Shown here: one piece after another, positions 7,584-15,855 of the stretch
Layout of the letters: each line of letters starts with the position of its first letter
Numbering within the stretch: position 1 is the first letter of the stretch
Source: Paraktedonobacter sp035294465
GTDB lineage: Bacteria; Chloroflexota; Ktedonobacteria; Ktedonobacterales; Ktedonobacteraceae
DNA length: 27,439 bases
Direction: 5' to 3'
Assembly (NCBI GenBank): GCA_035294465.1
Contig: DATGKW010000063.1
Span: forward strand, 1 to 27,439
Notes under the pieces: generated by a model
Databases searched by the model: none
What the model saw: only the letters and a program-made list of their open reading frames with translations
What the model was told of the DNA's origin: nothing
Position numbers and translations under genes: made by a program

Positions 7584-8579
7584 ATGGGTACAAACGCGCG
7601 TGTCTCTGAAATGCTGAAGTTTCACTTCGGCAACAAGATATTTTGCACCGATGGACAGGATGGCGTCTTAACGCGAGTCCTTTTTGACGCCGCCACCAGG
7701 CGTCTGACACACCTTGCGGTCCGGCAGGGCCGTTTCTTTGGCAAGACTGTCTATCTTCCCTTTGAGCAGGTAACGACGGCGACCGCCGATGGCATCTGGC
7801 TCAATAGCACGCTGGCCGAATTGGCGGCTGCTCCAACCGCTGACCCCTCCGGTGCCGAGCTTGATCCTCACACGGTTGTCAAGAACGGGACCGGGAGCGG
7901 CTCGCTGGCGCTGGTGGCCGTGCAGCCTGGCAGCGGCGAGCTAGCGTATATTGTCGTGCGTAATTTGCCTGCCGGTCGCAGCACGATGTTGCGCGAACAA
8001 TATATTGCTAAGCTTGAGAGCGGCCAGATTACTATTACAGCTGATACCGCGCTGCTCATGTCATTGCCTCCCTATCGCTCTGATCGTGTGCTTCAGCAAG
8101 AGGTTGAGCAGATCCTCTTCGACCTCGGTTTTTTGCATATCGATCTCAAGGGAATGAGCCTGCGTGTGCTTGATGGTGTCCTCTATATGGATGGGAATAT
8201 TTCCAGCGCCCTGCGCGGGGAACTGGCGCAGGATCAGGTCGCGGGCGTCGAAGGCTTATTAGAAATAAAAAATAATCTGATCGCAGATGATACTCTGGCG
8301 GCGCAGATCGCTCTCGCTCTCGGCCAGGATGAACGCACGCGGGAATTACCCATTGGCGTATATCCCCAACTCGGCGTCGTGCGTCTCAGCGGCTCCGTGC
8401 GCAATGCGCAGCAAAAAACCGCTGCCGAAGAGATTGCCAGAAAGTTTGCCGGTGTGCGCGGCGTTATCAATGACTTACTGATCGATCCCTCTGCGGAAAT
8501 GCTCTATGTTATGAGCGCCCCCGAGGGTGGAGAAACCAGAGATATTGCTCCGGGTAAGTTCATCCGCCACACGAAGTAG
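7584..8579 (+). CDS. PRC-barrel and double BON domain protein
   Basis: A 331-residue soluble protein. The N-terminal half has two PRC-barrel-like beta stretches (about 12-75 and 98-155: GQDGVLTRVLFDAATRRLTHL, and GELAYIVVRN with a hydrophobic follow-on). The C-terminal half has two BON domains (about 168-232 and 236-300), each with the usual pattern of a helix, a G-V-L/V-x-L/M-x-G strand, a helix, and V-x-G-V/L ending in N-x-L. BON domains often bind phospholipid or membranes in OsmY-type stress proteins; no signal peptide is seen here. ATG at 7584 with GAGGT 6 nt upstream is chosen over the TTG at 7566. Function is unknown; housekeeping stress or envelope sensing is a guess. Confidence 0.75.
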   Translation: MGTNARVSEMLKFHFGNKIFCTDGQDGVLTRVLFDAATRRLTHLAVRQGRFFGKTVYLPFEQVTTATADGIWLNSTLAELAAAPTADPSGAELDPHTVVKNGTGSGSLALVAVQPGSGELAYIVVRNLPAGRSTMLREQYIAKLESGQITITADTALLMSLPPYRSDRVLQQEVEQILFDLGFLHIDLKGMSLRVLDGVLYMDGNISSALRGELAQDQVAGVEGLLEIKNNLIADDTLAAQIALALGQDERTRELPIGVYPQLGVVRLSGSVRNAQQKTAAEEIARKFAGVRGVINDLLIDPSAEMLYVMSAPEGGETRDIAPGKFIRHTK

Positions 8580-8631
8580 AAAAAGAATGGTGTCTGGTCA
8601 GAAAAGCAACGTATGCCATTATTTTTTTCTC

Positions 8632-8660
8632 TTGACAGGGACGAAATTGACGAGTATTAT
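8632..8660 (+). promoter_or_regulatory. Near-consensus sigma70 promoter of the AAA+ gene
   Basis: TTGACA (8632-8637), a 17-nt spacer and TATTAT (8655-8660). Start of transcription is expected near 8667, giving a leader of about 40 nt. Confidence 0.8.
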
Positions 8661-8671
8661 CCATGCAATCA

Positions 8672-8691
8672 TTTTGATTCATAAATCAAAA
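8672..8691. promoter_or_regulatory. Inverted repeat at the start of the AAA+ leader
   Basis: TTTTGAT (8672-8678) and ATCAAAA (8685-8691) are perfect 7-bp arms around 6 nt, just downstream of the predicted start site. The position suits a repressor operator. The stem would be too weak for a terminator. Confidence 0.45.
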
Positions 8692-8707
8692 GGCGGATAT
8701 ATAATTC

Positions 8708-10168
8708 ATGGAAAGTACCGAAAAACTCACTCCGGTCGAACAAGAAGTTCTTCCGCCAGAAGACCATAGCTCAAATTCCGTGAATGGGGGTGTGGCACGT
8801 CATATGCCAACACTACGCCGCGAAGTAGCCGCGCAGGCGCTCAAGGAACTCTGGCAAGAGAAAGAGTTTGCCGGAACTCCGCTTATTTTTGCTTCCCCGA
8901 TGCAGGGGAGAATGCAAGCTGAACATCATCCGCTGCTTCTGAATCAACTCGTCGCTCGGGGCAAGCTACATAAAAAGCCTGCCTTTGGGCAGTTGCAGAG
9001 TTGGGAACACCTGGAGGCTCCTGAATATGCCCAGGGTATTGCCGCGACCGGTGAGGTCGGCACACTGCTCAAGGCCGATCTGCTGCGCGGCGCTGAAGCT
9101 GGCGATAAACATACTCAGCCATCGGCCCCGTATAGCTGGATCTGCTATACTTTTAGCGCTGGCTGGAAAGCCCTGTCGGTCTTCTTCTACGATAGCGATA
9201 GTAGCGATACTCTGGCCCTGGCTGCTATTCCCAATGGGCGGCAGGATGAGTGGCTGGCTTTCCTCAAATGGCTGGATGATCTCCACAATGCTCTCTGGCG
9301 CAAAGCTCGCCGTGGCTTTATTGAGATTATTGGCGGCGAGGATGAGCTGGCCGAGGTAATTCGTAAATCATCGTATGATGATCTTGTGCTTCCTGAAGAG
9401 ACGCTGGCACTGCTGGCAGCGCAGCGGCGCATCTTCGACCCGAAAATTCTGCGTCGCTATGCCTCTTTGCGGGTTCCGCGCCTGCGCAAAGTGCTGTTGA
9501 TCGGCCCTCCCGGTACCGGTAAAACGACTCTGCTCAAGGCCGAGGGGGCGAACCATGCCAGAAAGGGCGGCCTGGTCTACTATGTCTGTGCTCCCACGCA
9601 CGCGCGCAGCACAACTTCCTGGCAGCATCTTTCCCATGCTCTCCACCAGGCTGCTGAGAGCAATTTGCCTGCGCTCATTCTGGTGGAAGATTTTGAACTG
9701 TTTGTTTCCAATCCAAATGAAATGCAGCTTGTGCTCAATACGCTCGATGGCGTCGCCACACCAGATAATCCTGCAGGCACGCTCTTGCTGGCTACCAGCA
9801 ATGATCCCGAAAAGATTGATCTGCGCATCCGTGACCGCCCCGGACGCATTGATATCTTGATCGAGATTGGCCTGGTCGAAAACCTCGAACTGTCGCGGCG
9901 CTTCCTGAGACATTTCCTTGACTCTGCCTATGACGAGCGAGAGCACGAACCGGTGGCAATGACGCTGCTAAAGCAGCCGGGCAGCCATTTTCGCGAGGTC
10001 TGTATTGCCGGTTCGATGCGCGCACTTGAACAGAATCGTACCACGATCCTGGCGGAAGACCTGCTCTGGGCGCATGAAATGATCATGACCGGTCGTACCC
10101 TGGCTGCCGAAGCTGAACGCTTTCAGCCAACCCCTTCGCGCAAACGCGGTAGCTACTTCGGCAGATAA
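8708..10168 (+). CDS. AAA+ ATPase
   Basis: A 486-residue protein with a C-terminal AAA+ module: Walker A GPPGTGKTT (266-274), Walker B LILVEDFELF (323-332), sensor-1 ATSND (362-366) and arginine-finger region RDRPGRID (375-382), followed by a lid domain to about 465. The Walker B carries E-D rather than D-E, reading V-E-D-F. Residues 1-250 form an N-terminal domain I do not recognise; it has a beta-rich middle (about 140-176) and a helical link. It resembles FtsH/CDC48-type ATPases only in the AAA core and lacks a peptidase. The ribosome binding site is weak (AGGCGG 11 nt before ATG). It is probably monocistronic, with its own strong promoter. Confidence 0.82.
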   Translation: MESTEKLTPVEQEVLPPEDHSSNSVNGGVARHMPTLRREVAAQALKELWQEKEFAGTPLIFASPMQGRMQAEHHPLLLNQLVARGKLHKKPAFGQLQSWEHLEAPEYAQGIAATGEVGTLLKADLLRGAEAGDKHTQPSAPYSWICYTFSAGWKALSVFFYDSDSSDTLALAAIPNGRQDEWLAFLKWLDDLHNALWRKARRGFIEIIGGEDELAEVIRKSSYDDLVLPEETLALLAAQRRIFDPKILRRYASLRVPRLRKVLLIGPPGTGKTTLLKAEGANHARKGGLVYYVCAPTHARSTTSWQHLSHALHQAAESNLPALILVEDFELFVSNPNEMQLVLNTLDGVATPDNPAGTLLLATSNDPEKIDLRIRDRPGRIDILIEIGLVENLELSRRFLRHFLDSAYDEREHEPVAMTLLKQPGSHFREVCIAGSMRALEQNRTTILAEDLLWAHEMIMTGRTLAAEAERFQPTPSRKRGSYFGR

Positions 10169-10192
10169 TCTATATATTTACATCTATGTATA

Positions 10193-11416
10193 TCAACTTG
10201 CGTTGAGGGCCTGGTCCAGATCCTCAATAATGTCGCGTGCGTCCTCGATTCCCACAGAGAGGCGAATGCAACCTTCGGTGATCCCGGAACGCCGGCGCTC
10301 TTCTGGCGTGATGTTGCGGTGTGAGGAGATCGCCGGATACGTGACCTGGGAATGGATATCACCCAATGTGGTGACAGGTAGGCAGAGGCGCAGTTCGTTC
10401 ATGAAGCGGAACGCTGCTTCTCTGGTCTGCTGCTTCAACTCGAATGAGAGCAGCCCGCCATACAGGCCCTTTCTAAGCAGCCTGTTCGCCAGTTCGTGCT
10501 GCGGATGGCATTCCAGGCCGGGGTAGTGGACGCGCTCGACTGCTGCATGTGTGCTCAGGAAGCGCGCAACCTGGAGCGCGTTGGAGCAGTGCCGTTCCAT
10601 ACGCAGCGCCAGAGTTTTCAGCCCGCGCATAGATAAATAAGATTCAAAGGGACCAAGCATTGGGCCGAGCAGCGCGGCGTATGTGCGCATCTGCTGGATG
10701 AAGCTGTTCTTGCTGCTAATCACCGCTCCAGCCGTAGCATCACCATGACCGCTGATATATTTTGTGATGCTGTGGACTACCACATCAAAGCCATGAGCGA
10801 GTGGTTGCACCAGGTAAGGAGTAGCGAAGGTGTTGTCGATGATGCTGGTTGCACCTACCTCTCTGGCAGTAGCGCTGATGGCGTCCAGGTCTGTGATTTT
10901 CACCAGCGGGTTAGAGATAGTCTCTACAAGGACTACATCCGGCTCTTCCTCGCGGATGATCTCGCCCGCGTCAGCACAGCAGAGGTCTTTAAAAACGACC
11001 TTTATCCCCAGCGGCACAAAGATTGTACGTAGAAGGCTGGCTGTCGCCCCGTAGAGATCCTGAGCGACCAGAATAGTACTGCCCGGAGCCAGACCGGTCG
11101 CCAGAAGCGCACCCTGAAGCGCTGCCATGCCCGATCCCATCACTACCGCTCCGACTCCGCCCTCGGCCTTCGCCAGGACGTGTTCCAGCGCATGCGTATT
11201 AGGGTTGCCCTGGCGTGCGTAAACGAAAGACTGCGCACCCGCTGCATTCTCTTCAAAAGCCTGGTCGAGCCGTTCTGTGTCTGGATGCAGATAAGTTGTG
11301 CTTGTATAAATAGGCTGAATAGTTGGCGCACCGGGCTGCTGCATCGGGCGAATGTATTCGCCGCCATGAACAAAGAGCGTGTCTAAACTCCAATTCTGGG
11401 GTTCTGCTTTTTTCAT
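10193..11416 (-). CDS. Trans-sulfuration family PLP enzyme (cystathionine/methionine gamma-lyase or synthase)
   Basis: A 407-residue cytosolic enzyme of the Cys/Met metabolism PLP family. PLP lysine K219 lies in HSITKYISGHGD (215-226); YARQGNPNT (66-74) supplies the phosphate-binding Tyr and Arg of the partner subunit; SGMAAL (95-100) and D194 in IIDNTFATPY are also standard. The C-terminal SSHRN...GCIRLSVGIED segment is typical. Members include cystathionine gamma-synthase and gamma-lyase, methionine gamma-lyase and O-acetylhomoserine sulfhydrylase, and motifs alone do not decide among them. ATG at 11416 is chosen because AGGAG lies 10 nt upstream; the ATG at 11434 precedes that site. No SAM riboswitch or T-box motif is seen in its leader. 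Confidence 0.85.
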   Translation of the reverse strand: MKKAEPQNWSLDTLFVHGGEYIRPMQQPGAPTIQPIYTSTTYLHPDTERLDQAFEENAAGAQSFVYARQGNPNTHALEHVLAKAEGGVGAVVMGSGMAALQGALLATGLAPGSTILVAQDLYGATASLLRTIFVPLGIKVVFKDLCCADAGEIIREEEPDVVLVETISNPLVKITDLDAISATAREVGATSIIDNTFATPYLVQPLAHGFDVVVHSITKYISGHGDATAGAVISSKNSFIQQMRTYAALLGPMLGPFESYLSMRGLKTLALRMERHCSNALQVARFLSTHAAVERVHYPGLECHPQHELANRLLRKGLYGGLLSFELKQQTREAAFRFMNELRLCLPVTTLGDIHSQVTYPAISSHRNITPEERRRSGITEGCIRLSVGIEDARDIIEDLDQALNAS

Positions 11417-12073
11417 CGTGCTGATGCTCCTCATGCGTTCGTTGCTAAAAGGGTTTGCCCCACATTTCCCCTGTAGTCAGAGGATGAGAGACGTTGTGAG
11501 AAGCTCTCACTGGCTCTTTTCAATTTCCTCGCAAGCCAGACGAAACCACTTCTCATACCATCTCTAGTCAGCAACTCTGCGATGGAGGCAGCTTTGCCTC
11601 TGCCTGTTGGGCTACCAATAAACTCTTATGCAAATTGTACCCCAAAAAGAGCGGCTGGTGGACCAGCCAATGGCTTGCTGATGCCGGGAATGGATGCTAG
11701 CTAGAAGGAAGGAGATCCAGGCTACATTGCGTTTTCACTACCATACGTTCTTTCATTCCATCTGACTCAGGACCGCGTTTCCATGCTTGCGTTCTCATAC
11801 TGCTCTGGATAGCTCTGGCATTCAAGGTCATGAGCATGGTTTCTTTTTCTTTTGTAAAAGGGATCGTCTCAGTTGCCATTGTCTGGAGAGGTCTGTGCCA
11901 ATTCACAAAAATTGTTTATATGTTACCTATTGTAGGTTCGCTTTCGTGGGGCGTCAAGACTTCTGGCAGCTTCTCCGCTATCTTCTTCCTGGCCAATGAA
12001 TGCTTGCAAACCTTTTCCTGGGGGCGCATAATAAAGGTAGAATACGAACCCCGCTGTGGAGGATCTTTAAAAA
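11417..12073. other. 657-bp divergent intergenic region without a recognised gene
   Basis: It separates the leftward PLP-enzyme gene from the rightward tdh gene. It holds two small perfect hairpins: GAGGCA-GCTT-TGCCTC at 11585-11600 and GTGAGA-AGC-TCTCAC near 11496-11510. Both lie in what would be the PLP-enzyme leader on the minus strand. A 69-codon reading at 11906-11697 (-) has no ribosome binding site and an unconvincing composition. I see no conserved riboswitch core. Confidence 0.5.
12004..12032 (+). promoter_or_regulatory. Possible promoter of tdh-kbl
   Basis: TTGCAA (12004-12009), 17 nt, then CATAAT (12027-12032), 42 nt before the tdh ATG. Both hexamers match consensus only in part. 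Confidence 0.4.
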
Positions 12074-13114
12074 ATGATCGGTAAAATGAAGGCGGCCCTC
12101 AAAGTCGAGGCGGCGCCTGGAGCAATGATTGCCCTTGTCGATATTCCCCAAATTGGCCCACGAGATGTGCTGGTGGAGGTAAAAGCTGCCTCCATCTGTG
12201 GCACGGATGTCCATATCTACGAGTGGGATGCCTGGGCGCAGAGTCGCATGCAGGTCCCGCGCATTTTCGGGCATGAATTTGCGGGTGAAGTTGTGGAGGT
12301 TGGGAGTGAAGTCACATCGCTTGTCCCCGGAGACTTTGTCGCCGCGGAAACGCACATTACCTGTGGCGAATGCTACCAGTGCCGCACCGGCCAGGGTCAC
12401 ATCTGTCGCAATGTCAAGATTATCGGTGTGGACCGCGACGGCGCTTTCGCGCAGTATGTCGCCGTTCCCGCCAGTGTTGCCTGGAAGACCGGCAGAGAGA
12501 TCGAGCATAGCGTTGCCTCGATCCAGGAGCCATTCGGCAATGCTGTACACACCGTCTATTCAGGCGAAATTACGAACCGGACTGTGGCCGTAATTGGCTG
12601 CGGGCCTATCGGACTATGGGCGGTTGGCCTCTGCCGCCTCTCCGGTTCCAGCACCATCTTCGCTATCGAGCCAAACAATAAACGCCTGGATATCGCGCGC
12701 AACATGGGGGCCGATTATCTGCTGAATCCCCATGAGGTCAATCCTGTGCAAGTGATTCTGGACGCGACCGGTGGCCTGGGCGTTGATGTCGTGCTGGAAA
12801 TGTCCGGACAGCCGGCTGCGATTCGCCAGGGCTTTCAGGCCCTGCGCAACGGCGGTCGCGTCTCGATGCTTGGCATTCCCTCGCGCATGGTGGAGCTTGA
12901 TCTGGCCGACGATATCATCTTCAAAGGCGCGACCGTCATGGGCATTTCCGGGCGGCTCCTCTTCGATACCTGGTATCGCACGCGCAGTATCCTTGAGAAC
13001 GGTCAGCTAGACCTCAAGCAGGTTATCACCCATACGCTGCCCTTTGAGCGTCTAAACGAGGCCATGGAGATTATGAAATCCGGCGATTGTGGAAAAATCG
13101 TCTTGACATTCTGA
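12074..13114 (+). CDS. tdh: L-threonine 3-dehydrogenase
   Basis: Oxidises L-threonine to 2-amino-3-ketobutyrate with NAD, the first step of threonine breakdown. This is a 346-residue zinc-dependent medium-chain dehydrogenase. Catalytic zinc residues C42 (ICGTDVHIYEWD) and H67-E68 (FGHEFAGE) are present. The structural zinc cysteines are C97, C100, C103 and C111 (CGECYQCRTGQGHIC). The NAD fold reads VIGCGPIGLWAVG, with an acidic residue (IEPNNKR) at the end of the second strand that favours NAD. The VHIYEWDAWAQ and IIGVDRDGAFAQY signatures are specific for Tdh. GGAGG lies 11 nt before ATG; an internal ATG at 12086 is possible. The partner kbl follows 13 bp later, which strongly supports the role. 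Confidence 0.95.
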   Translation: MIGKMKAALKVEAAPGAMIALVDIPQIGPRDVLVEVKAASICGTDVHIYEWDAWAQSRMQVPRIFGHEFAGEVVEVGSEVTSLVPGDFVAAETHITCGECYQCRTGQGHICRNVKIIGVDRDGAFAQYVAVPASVAWKTGREIEHSVASIQEPFGNAVHTVYSGEITNRTVAVIGCGPIGLWAVGLCRLSGSSTIFAIEPNNKRLDIARNMGADYLLNPHEVNPVQVILDATGGLGVDVVLEMSGQPAAIRQGFQALRNGGRVSMLGIPSRMVELDLADDIIFKGATVMGISGRLLFDTWYRTRSILENGQLDLKQVITHTLPFERLNEAMEIMKSGDCGKIVLTF

Positions 13115-13127
13115 TGAGAGGAGTAGC

Positions 13128-14306
13128 ATGGACAAACTACAGGCTTTCCTGACAGGTGAGTTGAATAGCCTGAAGGAGCGCGGCGTCTTTATCCGTCCGC
13201 GTGTGCTGGAGACTGAGCAAAAAGCAACGGTCATGATGGATGGGCGCGAGGTCATTACGCTCTCATCCAATAACTATCTTGGGCTGACTGTCCATCCCCG
13301 CCTGCGCCAGGCGGCGATTGAGGCCATAGAGCGCTATGGGGTTGGCTCAGGCGCGGTGCGCACAATTGCCGGCACGATGACGCTGCATGTCGAGTTGGAA
13401 GAGAAGCTCGCTCGTTTTAAACATACCGAAGCTGCGTTGACCATGCAGTCCGGCTATGCTACCAATCTGGGCGTGATTTCCGCATTGATGCAGGAAAACG
13501 ACCTGATCGTCAGCGATGAACTGAATCACGCCAGCATCATTGACGGTATCCGCCTGTGTAAATCTCCGCGCAAGATTTACCGTCACAAGGACATGGCCGA
13601 TCTCCGCCATGTCCTGGAAGAATCAAAGGGCGCGAACAAGGTCATGGTTGTAACCGATGGCGTCTTCAGTATGGATGGCGATATCGCGCCTCTCCCGGAA
13701 ATCGTGGCTCTGGCTGAAGAATATGGCGCTTTTGTCATGGTTGACGACGCGCATGCCAGCGGTGTGCTGGGCAAGAATGGGCGCGGCTCCGTCAGCCATT
13801 TTGACCTGGATGGGCGCGTTGCCTTGCAGATTGGAACCTTATCCAAAGGGATTGGGGCCCTCGGCGGCTATGTGGCCTGTAGTCAGGATATGAAGGACTA
13901 CTTGCTCAACCGTGCGCGCCCCGTGCTCTTCAGCACTTCGCATCCGCCCTCTGTCGTCGCTACCTGTATCGCGGCTCTGGATATCCTGGAGAGCGATAAC
14001 AGCCTGGTCGAGCGCTTGTGGGAGAACACCTCATTCTTCAAAAAGGGTCTGGAGCAGCTTGGCTTCAATACCGGCCAGAGCGAAACGCCGATTACGCCAG
14101 TCATTGTCGGCGAGGGCGCGCGCGCCGTGAAACTCAGCACACGACTTTTTGAGGAGGGTGTGTTTGCCCAGGCCATTGTCTATCCCACAGTGGCCGTTGA
14201 TAAGTGCCGCGTGCGTACAATTGTCACTGCCCTGCATACCCACGACGAACTCTCCAAAGCCCTGGAGATCTTCGAGCGAGTTGGCAAGGAACTGGGGATT
14301 ATCTGA
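13128..14306 (+). CDS. kbl: Glycine C-acetyltransferase (2-amino-3-ketobutyrate CoA ligase)
   Basis: A 392-residue PLP enzyme of the alpha-oxoamine synthase family that cleaves 2-amino-3-ketobutyrate with CoA to glycine and acetyl-CoA, completing the pathway begun by Tdh. PLP lysine K240 lies in TLSKGIGALGGY; other landmarks are SSNNYLGL (46-53), GSGAVRTIAGT (73-83), DELNHASIIDGIR (130-142) and DDAHASGVLG (206-215). The length matches the E. coli enzyme (398). The operon with tdh (13-bp gap, AGGAG before ATG) is the main reason to prefer Kbl over 8-amino-7-oxononanoate synthase. Its 3' end overlaps the convergent HAD gene by 8 bp. Confidence 0.93.
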   Translation: MDKLQAFLTGELNSLKERGVFIRPRVLETEQKATVMMDGREVITLSSNNYLGLTVHPRLRQAAIEAIERYGVGSGAVRTIAGTMTLHVELEEKLARFKHTEAALTMQSGYATNLGVISALMQENDLIVSDELNHASIIDGIRLCKSPRKIYRHKDMADLRHVLEESKGANKVMVVTDGVFSMDGDIAPLPEIVALAEEYGAFVMVDDAHASGVLGKNGRGSVSHFDLDGRVALQIGTLSKGIGALGGYVACSQDMKDYLLNRARPVLFSTSHPPSVVATCIAALDILESDNSLVERLWENTSFFKKGLEQLGFNTGQSETPITPVIVGEGARAVKLSTRLFEEGVFAQAIVYPTVAVDKCRVRTIVTALHTHDELSKALEIFERVGKELGII

Positions 14307-15108
14307 GCGCGGGCAAAATCATGTCTTCGATCACAGCAGCAACGCCGTCCGCGGCGTTGCTGAGTGTGACGTAATCCGCCTCGCGCTTCACCTCTTCATG
14401 CGCGTTGCCCATAGCCACGCCCAGACCGGCGAAACGCAGCATGCCGATATCGTTATGGTTGTCGCCGATTGCCACGATTTCCTCCGCTTTCATCCCCAGA
14501 TCCTGGGCGATAACCTGTAAACCGCGCTCTTTCGAGACCTCTGGATGCAGGAATTCTAGCAAATCAAAGGAGGATTGTGTCACATAGACTTGGCCTGCGA
14601 ACTGTTCTATCAGCGCCTGCCGCTGCGCACGCACCATGCTCTCCGTGCCTATGCCTACTAGCTTAATGCACGGTTCTGGATACAGGCCAGCTACGTCCTC
14701 GACCTCGATCACCGGAGGAACCGGCGGATCATACCATTGGCGTACCCTGGGAGCGTCATTATCCGCGTACACCCTGCTCCGCGTGTGGTAAGCCCGGTGA
14801 AAACCGGCCTGTTTTAGAGTATCCAGGACAGGCAGGATATATGCAGTGGGCAGCAGCTTCTCGTGGTAGAACCGCCGGGTCCTGATATCCGCGATCACGG
14901 CTCCATTCTCAATGATCTGTGGCCCCTCGATTGGCAAATCTCCACAGAGATGTTGGAGCACCGGCAGACTCTGGCCTGTCGCAATCACGATCTTGATGCC
15001 CGCCTCAGTCGCTTGCTGGATGGCCTGCCGCGTGCGCGGAGTGATGGTCCTCTGTGGCCTGGGAGTGAGAAGCGTGCCATCGAGATCGATTGCCAGTAAG
15101 CGGTACAT
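14299..15108 (-). CDS. HAD-superfamily (Cof-type) phosphatase
   Basis: A 269-residue Cof/YidA-type HAD hydrolase, a class that dephosphorylates sugar phosphates, FMN and similar small molecules. All four HAD motifs are present: DLDGT (8-12) with D8 and D10, the threonine of IATGQ, the lysine of SKERGL, and GDNHNDIGM. The type IIB cap lies in the middle, about 80-190. ATG at 15108 is chosen because it begins the canonical MYRLLAIDLDGT N-terminus; the reading can be extended to 15192 (TTG) but gains only poor, unconserved sequence. The ribosome binding site is weak (GAAAGAAG). The substrate is unknown. Confidence 0.88.
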   Translation of the reverse strand: MYRLLAIDLDGTLLTPRPQRTITPRTRQAIQQATEAGIKIVIATGQSLPVLQHLCGDLPIEGPQIIENGAVIADIRTRRFYHEKLLPTAYILPVLDTLKQAGFHRAYHTRSRVYADNDAPRVRQWYDPPVPPVIEVEDVAGLYPEPCIKLVGIGTESMVRAQRQALIEQFAGQVYVTQSSFDLLEFLHPEVSKERGLQVIAQDLGMKAEEIVAIGDNHNDIGMLRFAGLGVAMGNAHEEVKREADYVTLSNAADGVAAVIEDMILPALR

Positions 15109-15193
15109 CTGTCTTCTTTCGCTGAAACAAGAGTGATCATAAGTATACAGTTCAGTATAAACATCATTCAGATTTTCCGCAAGCCGGTGCAAG

Positions 15194-15220
15194 CCGCTGA
15201 CATTCGTCAGTGGCCTTTTT
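15194..15220 (+). terminator. Orphan terminator-like stem-loop
   Basis: CCGCTGAC, ATTC loop, GTCAGTGG (15194-15213, one G-T pair), then CCTTTTT. It has the form of an intrinsic terminator for rightward transcription, but the gene to its left runs leftward. It might stop read-through from kbl or end a short antisense RNA. Confidence 0.4.
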
Positions 15221-15286
15221 CCTGTTGGGAGGATTGGTGTGAGGGTAATTTTTTCCAGGAGTTTTGGGGCATGAATCGCCCCGAAG

Positions 15287-15316
15287 TTGAAAAAACATAG
15301 TCTTATAAATTATAGT
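15287..15316 (+). promoter_or_regulatory. Candidate promoter for a short transcript upstream of the response regulator
   Basis: TTGAAA (15287-15292), an 18-nt spacer, TATAGT (15311-15316). It reads into the micro-ORFs at 15425-15599 and then the response regulator gene. The region around it (15270-15420) is notably AT-rich. Confidence 0.45.
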
Positions 15317-15467
15317 AAGTGGGTAGTCCAGATAACAAACTGAAAAACCGATAAAAAGTTACTGGTTAATCGTTAAGATAATATCAATGAATAGAATATT
15401 TTAAAATCTGGGAGGATACTGGTTATGAGAAAGCTAGAAAGTGCTTTGCTTTTGTGAGGAGGATAAG

Positions 15468-15599
15468 ATGCGGGCACGTCTTTCAGATCAAGGTAATTCA
15501 TGGAAGCAACCACCTGTTTCTCCGAGTATTGTTGGTTTCCCTGACACTGTGTGTGACGCTTGCGCAAGGTATTCTGGCGTAAGCGCGCTTGCCTGGTGA
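15468..15599 (+). CDS. Possible 43-residue small protein
   Basis: The 43-codon ORF begins MRARLSDQGNSWKQ and ends GVSALAW. ATG at 15468 has a textbook AGGAGG 5 nt upstream. Directly before it a 10-codon ORF (15425-15457, MRKLESALLL) has its own GGGAGG, and its stop overlaps the AGGAGG, which would suit leader-peptide-style coupling. No domain, signal peptide or membrane segment is recognised. Two cysteines (C29, C32, spaced CDAC) stand out. It could equally be noncoding leader sequence. The rest of 15109-15855 holds no other gene I can support. Confidence 0.3.
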   Translation: MRARLSDQGNSWKQPPVSPSIVGFPDTVCDACARYSGVSALAW

Positions 15600-15855
15600 A
15601 AAAGTGCCCTGTGTATTTGAGTGATCGAATGTGTAAATATATCTGTGATTTACTCTCCCTGGAGAACCGCCAGAACGTCAATGTGTGTTCATGAAGCTGT
15701 TCAATCCTGGAGTATCTCTACTTTTTAGCAAGCAACCAGTTTTGTTTACAATGTAACGAATGTGATAGACAGGTAGATTGGATTCCTCGGTCAATGAGAT
15801 TTCGATCTACCTGGATGGGTTCGTAGATTACCCATCGTCGAATTGGGGGATTACG

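Noticed and set aside
9368..9946. 192-codon minus-strand ORF opposite the AAA+ gene
   Set aside because: Shadow of the Walker A/B coding sequence.
10169..10192. Short AT hairpin between the convergent AAA+ and PLP-enzyme genes
   Set aside because: Only about 5 bp of A-T-rich pairing; too weak to call a terminator.
11417..11660. SAM riboswitch or methionine T-box in the PLP-enzyme leader
   Set aside because: No SAM-I core and no AGGGTGGNACCGCG sequence on the minus strand.
11697..11906. 69-codon minus-strand ORF in the gap before tdh
   Set aside because: GTG start without a ribosome binding site, no domain, no supporting context.
15373..15681. 102-codon minus-strand ORF
   Set aside because: AT-rich, no ribosome binding site or recognisable domain, opposite to better-supported small ORFs.
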